From: JAGVSZ01 sp963716855
Lineage (GTDB): Bacteria > Pseudomonadota > Gammaproteobacteria > Burkholderiales > SG8-39
DNA: 64,000 nucleotides
Direction of reading: 5' to 3'
Assembly (NCBI GenBank): GCA_963716855.1
Contig: CAVQUV010000029.1
Location: forward strand, 124,001 to 188,000
Shown here: piece by piece, positions 45,687-58,274 of the stretch
How the letters are laid out: each line of letters starts with the position of its first letter
Position numbering within the stretch: the stretch's first letter is position 1
Made by a program: the position numbers and the translations under genes
The notes under the pieces: model-generated
Database searches by the model: none
The model's input: only the letters and a program-made list of their open reading frames with translations
Told to the model about the DNA's origin: nothing

Positions 45687-45697
45687 GGGTCTCCCTC

Positions 45698-47270
45698 CTA
45701 TTTGCGGAACAGGTTGATCTTGTCGGTATTGATGAGATCCGGCGCGGTCCAGCCGTTGATGTCGTACTCGTTCAGGCACTGGTCGGCGAAGCCCTTGAAC
45801 CGGTCGTAGGCGCCCGAGGCGATCGCGCCGAAGAGCGCATACCGGCGGATCTCCTCGTGGCTGCCGCTGTAGTTGATCTCGTACAGCTCGTGCCGCCCGC
45901 CGAACTCGGTGCCGACCGCATCCCACAGGGCCTTCATCACCTTGACGCGCCCGATCGCGTCGACGCCGCCCGGAGCCGCGCATGTAGCGGTCGAGGTACG
46001 GGCGCAGCTCCGGGGTGTTGAAGTCCTTCGCGTGCGAGTTGAGGAAGATGAGCCCGCTCGCCACCGTCTTCTCGATCAGGTTCTTGACCTGCACGTAGGC
46101 CTCGGGCGCGAGCACCTGGTAGGCGGAAGCCGCCTCCATGCTGGGGAGGATGCACCCGCTCTCCCACGGGTCGGCCGAGTGCGCCATCGCATTGGTGCAC
46201 GCCCACAGCATGTTGCGCCAGGCGATCGCTTCGCCGATGTTCGCCTCGACGCCGCGGAACTGGCGCGCGCCGGTGATCTCGGTCGCCTTGATCATCAGCC
46301 CGATGATGAAGTCGAGCTTCACCGCGAGCCGCGTGCAGCCCTGGAACATCGCGCGCGGCAGGAAGCCGGTGCGCGGGAAGAAGTTGTTCGCCTTTTCCGT
46401 GTCGGCGAAGACGAACACGTCCTCCCACGGCACGAACGCGTTGTCGAGCACGAAGACCGCGTCGTTCTCGTCCAGCCGGCTCGAGAGCGGATAGTCGAAC
46501 GGGCTGCCCATCGCCGCGGCACGGTACTCGTTCGAGACGCGACAGATGAGCTTCACCCCCTTGGCGTTCGTCGGGACCATGAAGACCATCGAGAAATTCT
46601 TGTCCTGCACCGGGATCAGGCCGTGGTGCGCGACGAACGTGAAGTGCGTGAGCGCCGAGCCGGTCGCGACGACCTTCGCGCCGCTGACGTAGATGCCGGC
46701 GTCGGTCTCCTTGGTGACGTGGCAGTAGACGTCGGTCGCCCCGCCCGGCGCGCCGGGCGCGATGTTGCGATCCACCGGCGGATGGATGATCGCGTGGTTC
46801 ACGAACGGCACGCGCTCCTGGCTCGCGCGATACCAGCGGCGCGCGTTCTCCTGGTACGGCGCGTAGAACTCCGCGTTCGCACCGAGCGTGCCGAGGAACG
46901 CCGCCTTGTAGTCGGGCGAGCGGCCGAGCCAGCCGTAGGTGACCCGGGCCCACTCGGCAATCGCGTCGCGCGACTTGACCTGCTCCTCGACCGTGCGCGG
47001 GGCGATGAAGTAGCGGTGCGTGAACCCGCCCCACTCGGTCGGGCAGGTCAGCACGTTCTTCCCGGACTTGTGGTCCGCGTGCAGCGCGTCGTAGAGCCGC
47101 GCGATCATCCGCGCGGTGTTCTGGAAGGCCGGGTGCTGGGTGATGTTCTTCACCCGCTCCCCGTAGATCCAGATCTCGCGCCCGTCGTCGAGGCTGTCGA
47201 GGAACTCCTTGCCGGTGTACGGGAGCGTGACCTTCCCGCTTGCGGCCTTCGAGGAGGCTGCAGTGCTCAT
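45698..47270 (-). CDS. hpaB: 4-hydroxyphenylacetate 3-monooxygenase oxygenase component-like protein (frameshifted)
   Basis: About 523 residues of an FADH2-dependent HpaB-family monooxygenase: TGKEFLDSLDDGREIWIYGE, HRYFIAPRTVEEQVKSRDAI, PPVDRNIAPGAPGGATDVY, VFVLDNAFVPWEDVFVF and a tail SGSHEEIRRYALFGAIASG. One extra base near 45971 breaks the frame before GVDAIGRVKVMKAL. It hydroxylates a phenol ring next to an existing OH and needs a separate flavin reductase, not seen here. First gene of the operon; ATG 47270 has GGAGGATTCCC upstream and a good sigma-70 promoter at 47330-47358. Confidence 0.87.
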
Positions 47271-47329
47271 GGGAATCCTCCTTTGGAGCGAGCGCCGAGA
47301 TCGTCGTCTGGCGCGGATTGTTGGCGGGA

Positions 47330-47358
47330 AATGTACCCCGGGGGCGGGGTTATTCCAA
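47330..47358 (-). promoter_or_regulatory. Sigma-70-type promoter of the hpaB-liv-ALDH operon
   Basis: On the minus strand, TTGGAA (47358-47353) and TACATT (47335-47330) are separated by exactly 17 bp, 60 bp upstream of the hpaB start codon. The rest of the 47271-47539 gap shows no gene. Confidence 0.6.
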
Positions 47359-47539
47359 GGGGCGGTGCAGTGCTGAGGAAGGGCCAACGGTAGTCGGCAG
47401 AGGGCGCCACTCTAGCCCAGACCGTTGCGAAGGACGAAGACGACCAACCACGGAAGCCACCCGTCCTGCCGAATGGACTGGACTGTCAAGCAGCGGCCCG
47501 TCTCTCCCTTACATGGACCTCCGATACTGCCCCCCCACC

Positions 47540-50500
47540 TCAAACAGACGCATGCGTGATCTGCCCCAGCGAGCACACCCGCACCGCGTCCACCAGCACC
47601 TCGAACACGTTCTTGTTGTCGATCACCGCCTGCTGAAGGCGCTTGAGCATCGGGCCGCTCTCGGCCTTGTGGCGCTCGTGGAAGTCGCGTAGCCGCTTGA
47701 GCTGACCCTGCTTCTCCTCGTCGGTCGAGCGGATCAGCTCGAGGTGGTCAGGCACCGGGTCGCCATGCGGATTGCGGAAGGTGTTTACCCCGATGATCGG
47801 ATACGAGCCGTCGTGCTTCTTGTGCTCGTAGACCATCGACTCTTCCTGGATCTTGCCGCGCTGGTAGCCGGTCTCCATCGCGCCGAGCACGCCGCCGCGC
47901 TCCTGAGATCCGCTCGAACTCCTTCAGCACCGCCTCCTCGACCAGGTCGGTCAGCTCCTCGATGATGAAGCTGCCCTGGTTGGGGTTCTCGTTCTTGGCG
48001 AGACCCCATTCGCGGTTGATGATGAGCTGGATCGCCATCGCGCGGCGCACCGACTCTTCGGTCGGCGTGGTGATCGCCTCGTCGTAGGCGTTGGTGTGCA
48101 GCGAGTTGGTGTTGTCGTAGGTCGAGATCAGCGCCTGCAGCGTGGTGCGGATGTCGTTGAACGCGATCTCCTGCGCGTGCAGCGACCGCCCGCTCGTCTG
48201 CGAGTGGAACTTGAGCTTCTGGCTGCGCTCGTTCGCGCCGTACTTGTTCTTCATCGCCACCGCCCAGATGCGCCGGGCGACGCGGCCGATCACCGAGTAC
48301 TCCGGATCCATGCCGTAGCTGAAGAAGAACGAGAGATTCGGCGCGAAGTCGTCGATGTGCATCCCGCGCGCGAGGTACGCCTCGACGAAGGTGAAGCCGT
48401 TCGACAGCGTGAACGCGAGCTGCGAGATCGGGTTCGCGCCGGCCTCGGCGATGTGGTAGCCCGAGATCGACACCGAGTAGAAGTTCTTCACCCGGTTGTG
48501 GACGAAGTACTCCTGGATGTCGCCCATCACCTTGAGGCTGAACTCGGTGGAGAAGATGCAGGTGTTCTGCCCCTGGTCCTCCTTGAGGATGTCGGCCTGC
48601 ACCGTGCCGCGCACGCTCTCCAGCGTCCACTCGCGGATCTTGTCGGCCTCGTCCTCGGTCGGCTCGCGGCCGTTGTCCTTGCGGAACTTGTCGAGCTGCT
48701 GGTCGATCGCGGTGTTGAGGAACATCGCGAGGATCGTCGGCGCCGGCCCGTTGATGGTCATCGACACCGAGGTGTTCGGGCTGCAGAGGTCGAACCCCGA
48801 GTACAGCACCTTCATGTCGTCGAGCGTGGCGATCGAGACGCCCGAGTTGCCGACCTTGCCGTAGATGTCGGGGCGCAGATCCGGCTCGAAACCGTAGAGC
48901 GTCACCGAGTCGAACGCGGTCGACAGGCGCTTCGCCGGCATGTCCTTCGAGAGCAGGTGGAAGCGCTTGTTCGTGCGGAAGGGATCGCCCTCGCCCGCGA
49001 ACATGCGCGTCGGGTCCTCGTTCTCGCGCTTGAACGCGAACACGCCCGCGGTGAACGGGAACGAGCCCGGCACGTTCTCGAGCATCAGCCACTTGAGCTG
49101 CTCGCCGTGGTCTTCGTACCGCGGCAGCACGACCTTGCGGATCGGCGTGCCGGAGAGCGAGGTGTAGGTGAGCTTGGTGCGGACCTCGCGGCCGCGGATC
49201 TTCACCACGTACTCGTCGCCCGAGTAGGCCTTGCGCATGGCGGGCCACATGTCGAGGAGCTTCTTCGCGCGAGGGTCGAGGCGGGGCTCGCGCTCGACGG
49301 CGAGGCGCTCGACCGTGTCGTGCGCGCCGTGCTTCTCGGTGCTGTCCGCCGCGAGCATGCGCATCGTCGCGCGCAGCTGCTGGATCTCGCGCGCGAGCTT
49401 CGACTGCTCGCCGGCGTGCTTGTGATACGCGCGCACCGCCTCGGCGATCTCGGCGAGGTAGCGGCTGCGCTGGGACGGGACGACGACGGTCTGGCTGGTC
49501 GACTGCTTCGTCGCGACGACGGGCAGGCGGCCCTTCGCGCGCGTCAGGCCGAGCTCGACGAGGCGCGGCGCGATCGCCTGGTAGAGCGCGGTGACGCCGT
49601 CGTCGTTGAAGCGGCTCGCCATCGTGCCGAAGACCGGCATCTCGTCCGGCGACTTCGAGAAGAGCTGCTTGTTGCGCTGGAACTGCTTGCGCACGTCGCG
49701 CAGCGCGTCGTGCGCGCCCTTGCGGTCGAACTTGTTGATCGCCACGAAGTCGGCGAAGTCGAGCATGTCGATCTTCTCGAGCTGGCTCGCGGCGCCGAAC
49801 TCGGGCGTCATGACGTAGAGGCTCACGTCGACGAGCGGCACGATCGCGGCGTCGCCCTGCCCGATGCCCGAGGTCTCGACGAGGACGAGGTCGAAGCCCG
49901 CGACGCGGCACGCCGCGATGGCGTCTCCGAGCGCAGGAGACACCTCCGACCCGGCCTCGCGCGTCGCGAGCGAGCGCATGAACACCTTCGGCGTATTTAT
50001 CGCGTTCATGCGGATCCGGTCGCCGAGCAGCGCGCCGCCCGACTTGCGCCGCGACGGGTCGACGGCGAGCACCGCGATGTCGAGCGCGTCGTCCTGGTCG
50101 AGGCGGAAGCGGCGGATCAGCTCGTCGGTGAGCGAGCTCTTGCCGGCGCCGCCGGTGCCGGTGATGCCGAGCACGGGGACGCGCTTGGTGTCGCCTTCCT
50201 CGACGAGCGCCTTGCGCTTCGCGCCGTCGTAGGAACCGGACTCGAGCGCCGTGATCAGGCGCGCCAGCGCGCGGCGGTCGCCGCCGCGGACGGCTTTGAG
50301 ATCCTTCGGCGCGTACTTGGACAGATCCTCGTCGCACCGCTGGATCATGTCGTTGATCATGCCCTGCAGGCCCATCTTGGCGCCGTCCTCGGGCGAGTAG
50401 ATGCGCGCGACGCCGTACTCGTGCAGCGCCTTGACCTCGGCCGGCACGATCACCCCGCCGCCGCCGCCGAAGACCTTGATGTTCTCGCCGCCCCGCTCGC

Positions 50501-50780
50501 GCAGGAGATCGAGCATGTACTTGAAGTACTCGACGTGCCCGCCCTGATAGGAGCTCACCGCGATGCCCTGCACGTCCTCCTGCAGCGCCGCGGTCACGAC
50601 CTCCTCGACCGAGCGGTTGTGCCCGAGGTGGATCACCTCGCAGCCCGAGGCCTGGATGATCCGCCGCATGATGTTGATCGACGCGTCGTGCCCGTCGAAC
50701 AGGCTCGCGGCGGTGACGAAGCGGATCTTGTGCTTCGCCTTGTAGGGCGTGAGCTGATGGCTGACGGAGAGGTCGGTCAT
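47540..50780 (-). CDS. icmF: Fused isobutyryl-CoA mutase IcmF (frameshifted near 3' end)
   Basis: About 1080 residues in the IcmF order. First is a B12-binding domain (LFDGHDASIN, GGHVEYFKYML). A MeaB-like GTPase chaperone follows (GTGGAGKSS, VDPSRRKSGGALLGDRIRM, NKFDRKGAHDA). The mutase TIM barrel comes last (SGTPIRKVVLPRYEDHGEQL, ANPISQLAFTLSNGF). Phe in GVFAFKRE and Gln in GQNTCIF replace the Tyr and Arg of methylmalonyl-CoA mutase, as expected for isobutyryl/butyryl-CoA specificity. One indel near 47904 breaks the frame; the C-terminus continues to VCSLGQITHASV. It stands alone. The 182 bp upstream show no B12 riboswitch that I can recognise. Confidence 0.93.
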
Positions 50781-50962
50781 TCTTGTGGCCCCGGAGTGCG
50801 CGACAGGGCCGACAAGTGTACTGCGATCAGGGACTTGGGCGCCCTCTGGCAAGGCGTCCCGTGATCCGGGAAGGACCGGAGACAAACCCGGTGCCGGAGG
50901 CAGCGGTTTTACTGGTTTTGGGGTGCCCGAGGGGGTGTGGCCCTTCGGTTCGTTACAACTGG

Positions 50963-51211
50963 CTAGCGGCGAAAAAGCCGGACGAGGCGGTTGCGCAGGG
51001 CGACGAGGCCGCCGGTGGCGAGCGCGGCGACCGTGGCGAAGGCGATCAGCACGATCCCCGTGAGCGCCGCGAAGGCGACCGGGACGAGCAGCCAGAGCGG
51101 CGGACGGCGCCGCGTCGCGGCCTCTTCGATCCATTCGGCGTCGCGCAGCTCGTAGGTGCGCGGCTCGCGGGGGGACGTCGTGCGGGCAGGGGTGTCCATG
51201 CGGGGTTCCAT
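50963..51211 (-). CDS. Small single-TM membrane protein of unknown function
   Basis: About 82 aa. A polar N-terminus (YELRDAEWIEEAATRRR) is followed by one transmembrane segment (LWLLVPVAFAALTGIVLIAFATVAAL-type, about residues 45-70) and a basic tail (RNRLVRLFRR). Several ATG codons are possible (51226, 51223, 51211, 51199); 51211 is a compromise. No family recognised. It is divergent from katG. Confidence 0.55.
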   Translation of the reverse strand: MEPRMDTPARTTSPREPRTYELRDAEWIEEAATRRRPPLWLLVPVAFAALTGIVLIAFATVAALATGGLVALRNRLVRLFRR

Positions 51212-51254
51212 ATCGGTCCGCATCATTGGACTACAAGATGGGCGACGCGGTTCA

Positions 51255-51320
51255 ATAGTCAATCCCTATTGGCTCGTTTGCATTAAACGATTTCCCCTGT
51301 CGGCCCGCCGCCGCTAGTCT
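51255..51320 (+). promoter_or_regulatory. OxyR-like binding site and promoter of katG
   Basis: Four tetranucleotides with 7-bp spacing, ATAG-N7-CTAT-N7-TTTG-N7-CGAT (51255-51291), fit the 37-bp OxyR tetramer layout. The first pair is perfect and the second is degenerate. A -10-like TAGTCT follows at 51315-51320, so the site abuts the expected -35 region, as in OxyR-activated promoters. It lies 154-190 bp upstream of the katG ATG. Confidence 0.6.
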
Positions 51321-51444
51321 GCGCCCGTCTGCGGCAATCGCCGTGGCTACTATCAATCCCATTGCTAGAACCTATTTGATCGATCGGTACCCGGACTCCA
51401 AACTGGGTCGAGTAGTTAGGTGCAAACAAACAAAGGATAGAACC

Positions 51445-53619
<2,175 letters not shown>

Positions 53620-53660
53620 TCTCAGAGGAAAGGTCTTAGAGGTCCTATACCGCACAGCCG

Positions 53661-53693
53661 CGACCTGACATCGGGTTATCCCGGGTCAGGTCG
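53661..53693. terminator. Stem-loop downstream of katG
   Basis: CGACCTGAC and GTCAGGTCG pair perfectly (9 bp), with an inner CGGG-TTAT-CCCG stem, 41 bp after the katG stop. The U tract is missing, so termination would be inefficient or factor-assisted. Confidence 0.6.
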
Positions 53694-53702
53694 AGGCTGA
53701 GC

Positions 53703-53789
53703 GTGCGGCGCCAGCTCGTGCATTTCACCAAAGCCGATCCGGCGTACGGCGCCGGCGTGGCGAAGGCGCTGGGATTGAACGTGCGCTAG
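53703..53789 (+). pseudogene. C-terminal remnant of a monofunctional catalase
   Basis: The frame reads RRQLVHFTKADPAYGAGVAKALGL to TAG at 53789. It matches the extreme C-terminus of small-subunit haem catalases (HFxxADxxYGxxVAxALG). Sequence before it is not catalase-like and holds the katG hairpin. Nothing else is seen in 53620-53878. Confidence 0.65.
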
Positions 53790-53878
53790 CCGGCGGCGCA
53801 CGCAGGCCGGCACTCAGTTGCCCCGGCGTCGCCCGGGCTGTAGAGTGCCGGCCTTCCCCACGTCGGAACCGCGCGCAA

Positions 53879-54526
53879 ATGCTCAACCCTTCCCTGCTTC
53901 GTACCACCGCGGCCGCCCTCGCCGCCCTGCTGATCGCCGGCTGCAGCATGCACGCGCGGACCTCGCTCGACGCGAGCTGGATCGACCCGGCCGTGAAGGG
54001 CAAGAAGTTCACGAAGGTGCTGATCCTCACGGTCGCGGCCGACGAGTTCGCGCAGCAGTACTTCCAGAACGACCTGGCCGCCGCGATGCGCGCGCGCGGC
54101 ATGAACGCAGTCGCCTCGCAGCGCTACTTCACGCACAAGAGCCCGTCCGAGCAGGCGCGCTTCATGAAGGCGGTCGACAGCTCCGATGCCGACGCGGTAC
54201 TGCTCGGGCGGGTGATCGGCGTCGACCAGAAAACCGGTACGGTCCCGGGAATGCTGACCGGCCCAGCGGGCGCGCCCGTCGCGGAGATGACCGGCATCGG
54301 CAACGCCGTCGCGGCGACGTTCGCGCCGACCATGTACGTGCGCCCGAGCGACTACACCCTCACGACCGTGATCGTCGAGACGGTGCTCTACGAGCTGAAG
54401 GGCCGCAGGGCCGTCTGGTCCGCGCGGACGAACACGGCCAACGCCGACCAGGGCGACCTCAAGCCGGCGATCGCGCAGTTCGTGAGCGTGCTGGTCGGCG
54501 CGATGGACCGGGACGGGCTGTTCTAG
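53879..54526 (+). CDS. Putative lipoprotein, DUF4136-like
   Basis: 215 aa with a lipoprotein signal: hydrophobic stretch then LIAGC, Cys22. The mature part starts with a DUF4136-like pattern (ASWIDPAVKGKKFTKVLILTVAADE) and has a TLTTVIVETVLYELKGRRAVWSA strand pair. Such outer-membrane or periplasmic lipoproteins are of unknown role. A -10-like TAGAGT lies about 35 bp upstream. Confidence 0.78.
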   Translation: MLNPSLLRTTAAALAALLIAGCSMHARTSLDASWIDPAVKGKKFTKVLILTVAADEFAQQYFQNDLAAAMRARGMNAVASQRYFTHKSPSEQARFMKAVDSSDADAVLLGRVIGVDQKTGTVPGMLTGPAGAPVAEMTGIGNAVAATFAPTMYVRPSDYTLTTVIVETVLYELKGRRAVWSARTNTANADQGDLKPAIAQFVSVLVGAMDRDGLF

Positions 54527-54562
54527 CCGCGCGCGGGTCGCCCGCCGGCCGCGAGCGCGCGG

Positions 54563-55412
54563 TCAGCCGCCGCCGTACTTCATGACGCGCGCCGCGAACT
54601 CCGGGTAGCCGAGAAACCACTCGAGCTCGGGCACGGTTTCCCGCCAGCCGGGCACGCGGTCGCCGTGGCGCTCCCGCCGCAGCACTTCGAGCGCCTGCTT
54701 CACCGCCGCGTACTGCGCGCACAGCGACAGCCCGTAGTAGAGGACGATCGAGATGCCCGCGAGCTCCTCGTCGTCGAACCCGAAGCCCGGCGTGTCGACC
54801 GTGACGATCGGCTTGCCGACCTCTTCGCGGATCGCGCCGACCTGCGGCGGGGTCATGCCGGTCGGGAACACGAGGTCCGCGCCCGCCTCGGCGAACGCCT
54901 TCATGCGCAGCACCGCCTCGACGGGGTCCTTCAGCGCCCACGCCGCGTCGGTGCGCGCGATGATCAGGAAGTCCGGGTCGGTGCGCGCATCGAGCGCTGC
55001 CTTGATCCGCCCGACCGCCTCTTCGCGCGGGCGCAGGCGCTGCGGCACGTCGGCATGCTTGCCGAAGGCGTGGTCCTCGATGTGGATCCCCGCGACGCCC
55101 GCCTGCTCGTACGCCCGCACGGTGCGCCAGATGTTGGCCGCGTCGTTGAATCCGCCCTCGGCGTCGGCGATGACCGGGATCTTCACCGCCTCGACGATCG
55201 TGCGCGCCTGCTCGACCAGCTCGGGCAGCGCGAGCAGGCCGACGTCGGCGAGCCCGAAGCGGCTCGCGGCGGTGGCGTAGCTGCCGATGTAGACCAGCGG
55301 GAAAGCCCGCGGCCTCGACGAGGCGCGCGGAAAGCGCGTCGGTCGCACCGGGGGCGATGAAGGTGCGACCGGTGTTCACCAGGTCGCGGAGGCTCTGGCG
55401 GCGAATCGGCAT
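54563..55412 (-). CDS. Isocitrate lyase/PEP mutase-family protein (frameshifted near start)
   Basis: About 283 codons of the PEP mutase/oxaloacetate decarboxylase branch: TFIAPGATDALSARLVEAAGF, YIGSYATAASRFGLADVGLL, IPVIADAEGGF, GIHIEDHAFGKHAD, FLIIARTDAAW. Asp of ADAEGG and Glu/Asp of HIEDH bind Mg2+. The isocitrate-lyase catalytic KKCGH is replaced by FGKHADV, so it is not isocitrate lyase. One extra base near 55304 breaks the frame. It likely cleaves or forms a C-C bond next to a carboxylate (2-methylisocitrate- or oxaloacetate-like substrate). It diverges from corA. Confidence 0.87.
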
Positions 55413-55558
55413 GGCGGAGGTCCCAGGGAGGGGGCGTCGGAGTCTAGCGCGGAGCGGTCGTCGTTTCCGCAGACCGCCTGGCGCCGCGTCCCGATTGCAC
55501 GCGGCGGGAAGGACCGAGTACCCTCCACCGGGACCGCACCCCTCCGCCCCGCGCCCGC

Positions 55559-56524
55559 ATGCTCGTCAACTGTGTCGCCTACCAAGACGGGCGCAAGCTC
55601 GCCGACATCGGCATCGAGGAGATCAGCCGCTACGTGTCGCAACCGGACACGCTGGTGTGGGTCGCGCTCGCCGAGCCGAGCGACGCGGAGCTCGCCAAGA
55701 TGCAGCGGGAGTTCGGGCTGCACGAGCTCGCCGTCGAGGATGCCCAGAGCGGGCACCAGCGCCCGAAGGTCGAGGAGTACGGGGACTCGCTGTTCGTCGT
55801 GCTCCAGACGATCGAGCTGGAGGGACACGAGCTGCGCATCGGCGAGCTCGACGTGTTCGTCGGGCCGAACTACGTGCTGTCGATCCGCACCCACACGCGG
55901 CGCGGGTTCGGGGACGTCCGCGCGCGGTGCGAGCGCGAGCCGGAGCTCCTGAAGCACGGCCCCGGGTTCGTGCTGTACGCCCTCATGGACTCGGTGGTCG
56001 ACCGCTACTTCCCGGTGCTCGACCGCTTCGAGACCGAGCTCGAAGGCCTGGAGGAGCTGATGTTCACGGGCGGGCTCGCGCAGCGGAGCCTCAAGGAGCT
56101 GTACGGGCTCAAGCAGCGGCTCATGACGCTCAAGCACGCCGTGGCGCCGCTGCTCGACGCGGTGGGCCGGCTGCACGGCGGGCGCGTCCCGCGCGTGTGC
56201 GCGGGCACGCAGGAGTACTACCGGGACATCTTCGATCACCTGCAGCGCATCAACCAGTCGATCGAAAGCAGCCGCGAGATGATCGCGACCGCCATCTCGG
56301 TGAGCCTCTCGCTCCTCACCCTGCAGGAGAACCAGTTCACCAAGCGGCTCGCGGGCGTGGCCGCGCTGGTGGCCGTCCCGACGATGATCGCCGGGATCTA
56401 CGGCATGAACTTCAAGCACATGCCGGAGCTCGGCTGGACGTTCGGCTATCCGCTCGCGCTGGGGCTGATGGCGGCGATCGACGTCTACATCTTCTACCGC
56501 CTGCGCAAGGCGGGCTGGATCTAG
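55559..56524 (+). CDS. corA: Magnesium/cobalt transporter CorA
   Basis: 321 aa. A soluble N-terminal funnel domain (VWVALAEPSDAELAKMQREFGL, RPKVEEYGDSLFVVL) is followed by two C-terminal transmembrane helices. The CorA signature GMNF is in IAGIYGMNFKHMPELGW, where the selectivity loop lies. It forms a pentameric Mg2+ channel in the inner membrane. It stands 76 bp before the PanB-like gene. Confidence 0.95.
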   Translation: MLVNCVAYQDGRKLADIGIEEISRYVSQPDTLVWVALAEPSDAELAKMQREFGLHELAVEDAQSGHQRPKVEEYGDSLFVVLQTIELEGHELRIGELDVFVGPNYVLSIRTHTRRGFGDVRARCEREPELLKHGPGFVLYALMDSVVDRYFPVLDRFETELEGLEELMFTGGLAQRSLKELYGLKQRLMTLKHAVAPLLDAVGRLHGGRVPRVCAGTQEYYRDIFDHLQRINQSIESSREMIATAISVSLSLLTLQENQFTKRLAGVAALVAVPTMIAGIYGMNFKHMPELGWTFGYPLALGLMAAIDVYIFYRLRKAGWI

Positions 56525-56600
56525 GCCTCCCGCCCGCTGCCGCGCGCCGCCGCGCCGTTGATATACTGGTGCCATATCAAACGCACCCGGAGGAGGCGCC

Positions 56601-57482
56601 GTGACCGCAGCAGCGAAGCCGGCGGAGAGGAAGAAGCGGACCATCACCGAGATCCGCGACTCGAAGCACACCGGCGAGAAGATGGTCTACACGTCGGTCC
56701 TCGACTACACCTCGGCGAAGTGGGCGGAAGCGGCGGGCGTCGACGTGTGCGTGGTCGGCGACAGCCTGGCGATGACCTGCCACGGCCACCCGAGCACCAT
56801 TCCCGCGACGATGGACATGATGGTCCTGCACTCGCAGGCGGTGCGGCGCGGCGCGCCCAACACCTTCGTGCTCGGGTGCATGCCCTACCAGAGCTACCAC
56901 ACGGTCGACCGCGCGCTCGCGAACGCGACGCGCTTCATGCAGGAGGCGCTCGTCGACGCGGTCAAGCCGCAGGGCGGCAAGTCGCAGGCGCACATCCTCA
57001 AGGCGCTCGTGGACGCGGGCATTCCCACCGCGTCGCACATCGGGCTCACGCCGCACACCATCGCGATGTTCGGCGGCTTCAGGATCCAGGGCCGCACCGC
57101 CGAGGCGGCGATGAAGATCCTCGAGGACGCGCTCGCGATCCAGGACGCGGGCTGCTTCATGCTCGAGTTCGAGGCGGTGCCGGCGAAGATCGCGAAGGTG
57201 ATCTCCGCGCAGCTCGAGATCCCGACCATCGGCATCGGCGCCGGCGTCGGCACCGACGGGCAGATCCTGCTCTCCTACGACCTCCTCGGCGTATTCACCG
57301 ACTTCAAGCCGAAGTTCACCAAGCGCTACGCGAACATGACCGAGGTGGCGGTGGCTGGGCTGAAGGCCTACGTCGCGGACGTCAAAGCGGGCACGTTCCC
57401 CGACGACGACCACAGCTACGGCGTCGACGACAAGGAGTACGAGAAATTCCTCGCCCTCGTGGAAAAGCGCCGGCACGCGTAG
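56601..57482 (+). CDS. panB: PanB-like (ketopantoate hydroxymethyltransferase family) protein with altered metal ligands
   Basis: 293 aa, clearly of the PanB TIM-barrel family: VVGDSLAMTCHGHPSTIPAT, AVRRGAPNTFVLG, ASHIGLTPHTIAMFGGFRIQ, LEFEAVPAKIAK, GIGAGVGTDGQILL. In E. coli PanB, Asp45, Asp84 and Glu114 bind Mg2+. Here the first Asp is kept (GDS), but the second position is Cys (LGCMPY instead of ADLPF) and the third is Gln (VKPQGG instead of VKIEGG). The catalytic Glu (FEAVP) is kept. It is followed by an FCD regulator, hydroxylase, TRAP transporter and PhyH gene, and no panC is present, so a catabolic role seems likelier than pantothenate synthesis. The start is GTG 56601 with GGAGG upstream. 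Confidence 0.85.
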   Translation: MTAAAKPAERKKRTITEIRDSKHTGEKMVYTSVLDYTSAKWAEAAGVDVCVVGDSLAMTCHGHPSTIPATMDMMVLHSQAVRRGAPNTFVLGCMPYQSYHTVDRALANATRFMQEALVDAVKPQGGKSQAHILKALVDAGIPTASHIGLTPHTIAMFGGFRIQGRTAEAAMKILEDALAIQDAGCFMLEFEAVPAKIAKVISAQLEIPTIGIGAGVGTDGQILLSYDLLGVFTDFKPKFTKRYANMTEVAVAGLKAYVADVKAGTFPDDDHSYGVDDKEYEKFLALVEKRRHA

Positions 57483-58168
57483 CGCCGCGGCGCTCGCGCC
57501 GGCCCGCCGCCGGCGACACCGGCGCGCAGCGGACGCTCACCGACCGCGCCTACACGGCGCTCGAGGAGATGATCGTGCGCCTGGAGCTGCCGCCGGGCAG
57601 CGCGGTGTCCGAGGCGATGCTCTCCGAGCGGCTCGGCATCGGCCGCACGCCGATCCGCGAGGCGCTGCAGCGCCTCGCGCGCGAGCGCCTGGTGCAGATC
57701 CTCCCGCGCCGCGGCGTGATCGTCTCCGACATCAACGTCAAGGCGCAGCTGCGGCTGCTCGAGGTGCGGCGCGAAATCGAGCGCCTCGTGGCCTGGAGCG
57801 CCGCGCGCCGGGCGACTGCCGATGAGCGCGCGCGCTTCGCCGACCTGGCGAAGGCGTTCGAGCGCGCCGCGCGGACGAACGACGACGTCTCGTTCCTGCG
57901 CATCGACCGCGACTTCAACGAGCGGTGCCTCGAGGCGGCGCGGAACGAGTTCGCGACCACGGCGATGCAGCTGATGGCGTCGCTCTCGCGCCGCTTCTGG
58001 TACCTGCACTACAAGCAGGCCGCCGACATGCCGGAGACGGCGAAGCTGCATGCGGACATCGCGCGCGCGATCGCCGCGGAGGACCCCAAGGCGGCGGCGA
58101 AGGCCTCCGACGCGCTGCTCGACAACATCGAAGCGTTCACCCGGAACACCGTCAGCACCGACTTCTGA
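57482..58168 (+). CDS. GntR-family (FCD domain) transcriptional regulator, start unresolved
   Basis: The winged HTH (TDRAYTALEEMIVRLELPPG, AMLSERLGIGRTPIREALQR) and an FCD ligand domain (LLEVRREIERLVAWSAARRA, RIDRDFNERCLEAARN) are intact to TGA at 58168. No ATG, GTG or TTG lies in this frame between the panB-like stop and the HTH; the first ATG, inside the HTH (57569), is too late. The start codon is therefore either lost by an indel or unusual. The position inside the PanB-TRAP cluster suggests that it controls that cluster in response to a carboxylate. Confidence 0.87.
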   Translation, partial: APRRSRRPAAGDTGAQRTLTDRAYTALEEMIVRLELPPGSAVSEAMLSERLGIGRTPIREALQRLARERLVQILPRRGVIVSDINVKAQLRLLEVRREIERLVAWSAARRATADERARFADLAKAFERAARTNDDVSFLRIDRDFNERCLEAARNEFATTAMQLMASLSRRFWYLHYKQAADMPETAKLHADIARAIAAEDPKAAAKASDALLDNIEAFTRNTVSTDF

Positions 58169-58274
58169 GCCCGTGCCGCGCCGCAACATGCGCGGCTCGA
58201 CAGCGCCGTCGACATACGGCTAACATATCAGCGATCCCCGCTCCCGACCCCACCCGACCGTCCAGGAGGTGCTC

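Noticed and set aside
47748..50337. Long open frames on both strands within icmF
   Set aside because: They are Arg-rich shadow frames of the mutase gene, typical of high-GC DNA.
50781..50962. Possible cobalamin riboswitch upstream of icmF
   Set aside because: No B12-box-like sequence or convincing multi-stem fold could be found by eye in these 182 bp; nothing else was seen there.
51343..51444. A longer katG start about 34 codons upstream
   Set aside because: The extension is unlike KatG; ATG 51445 has a ribosome-binding site and gives the family N-terminus.
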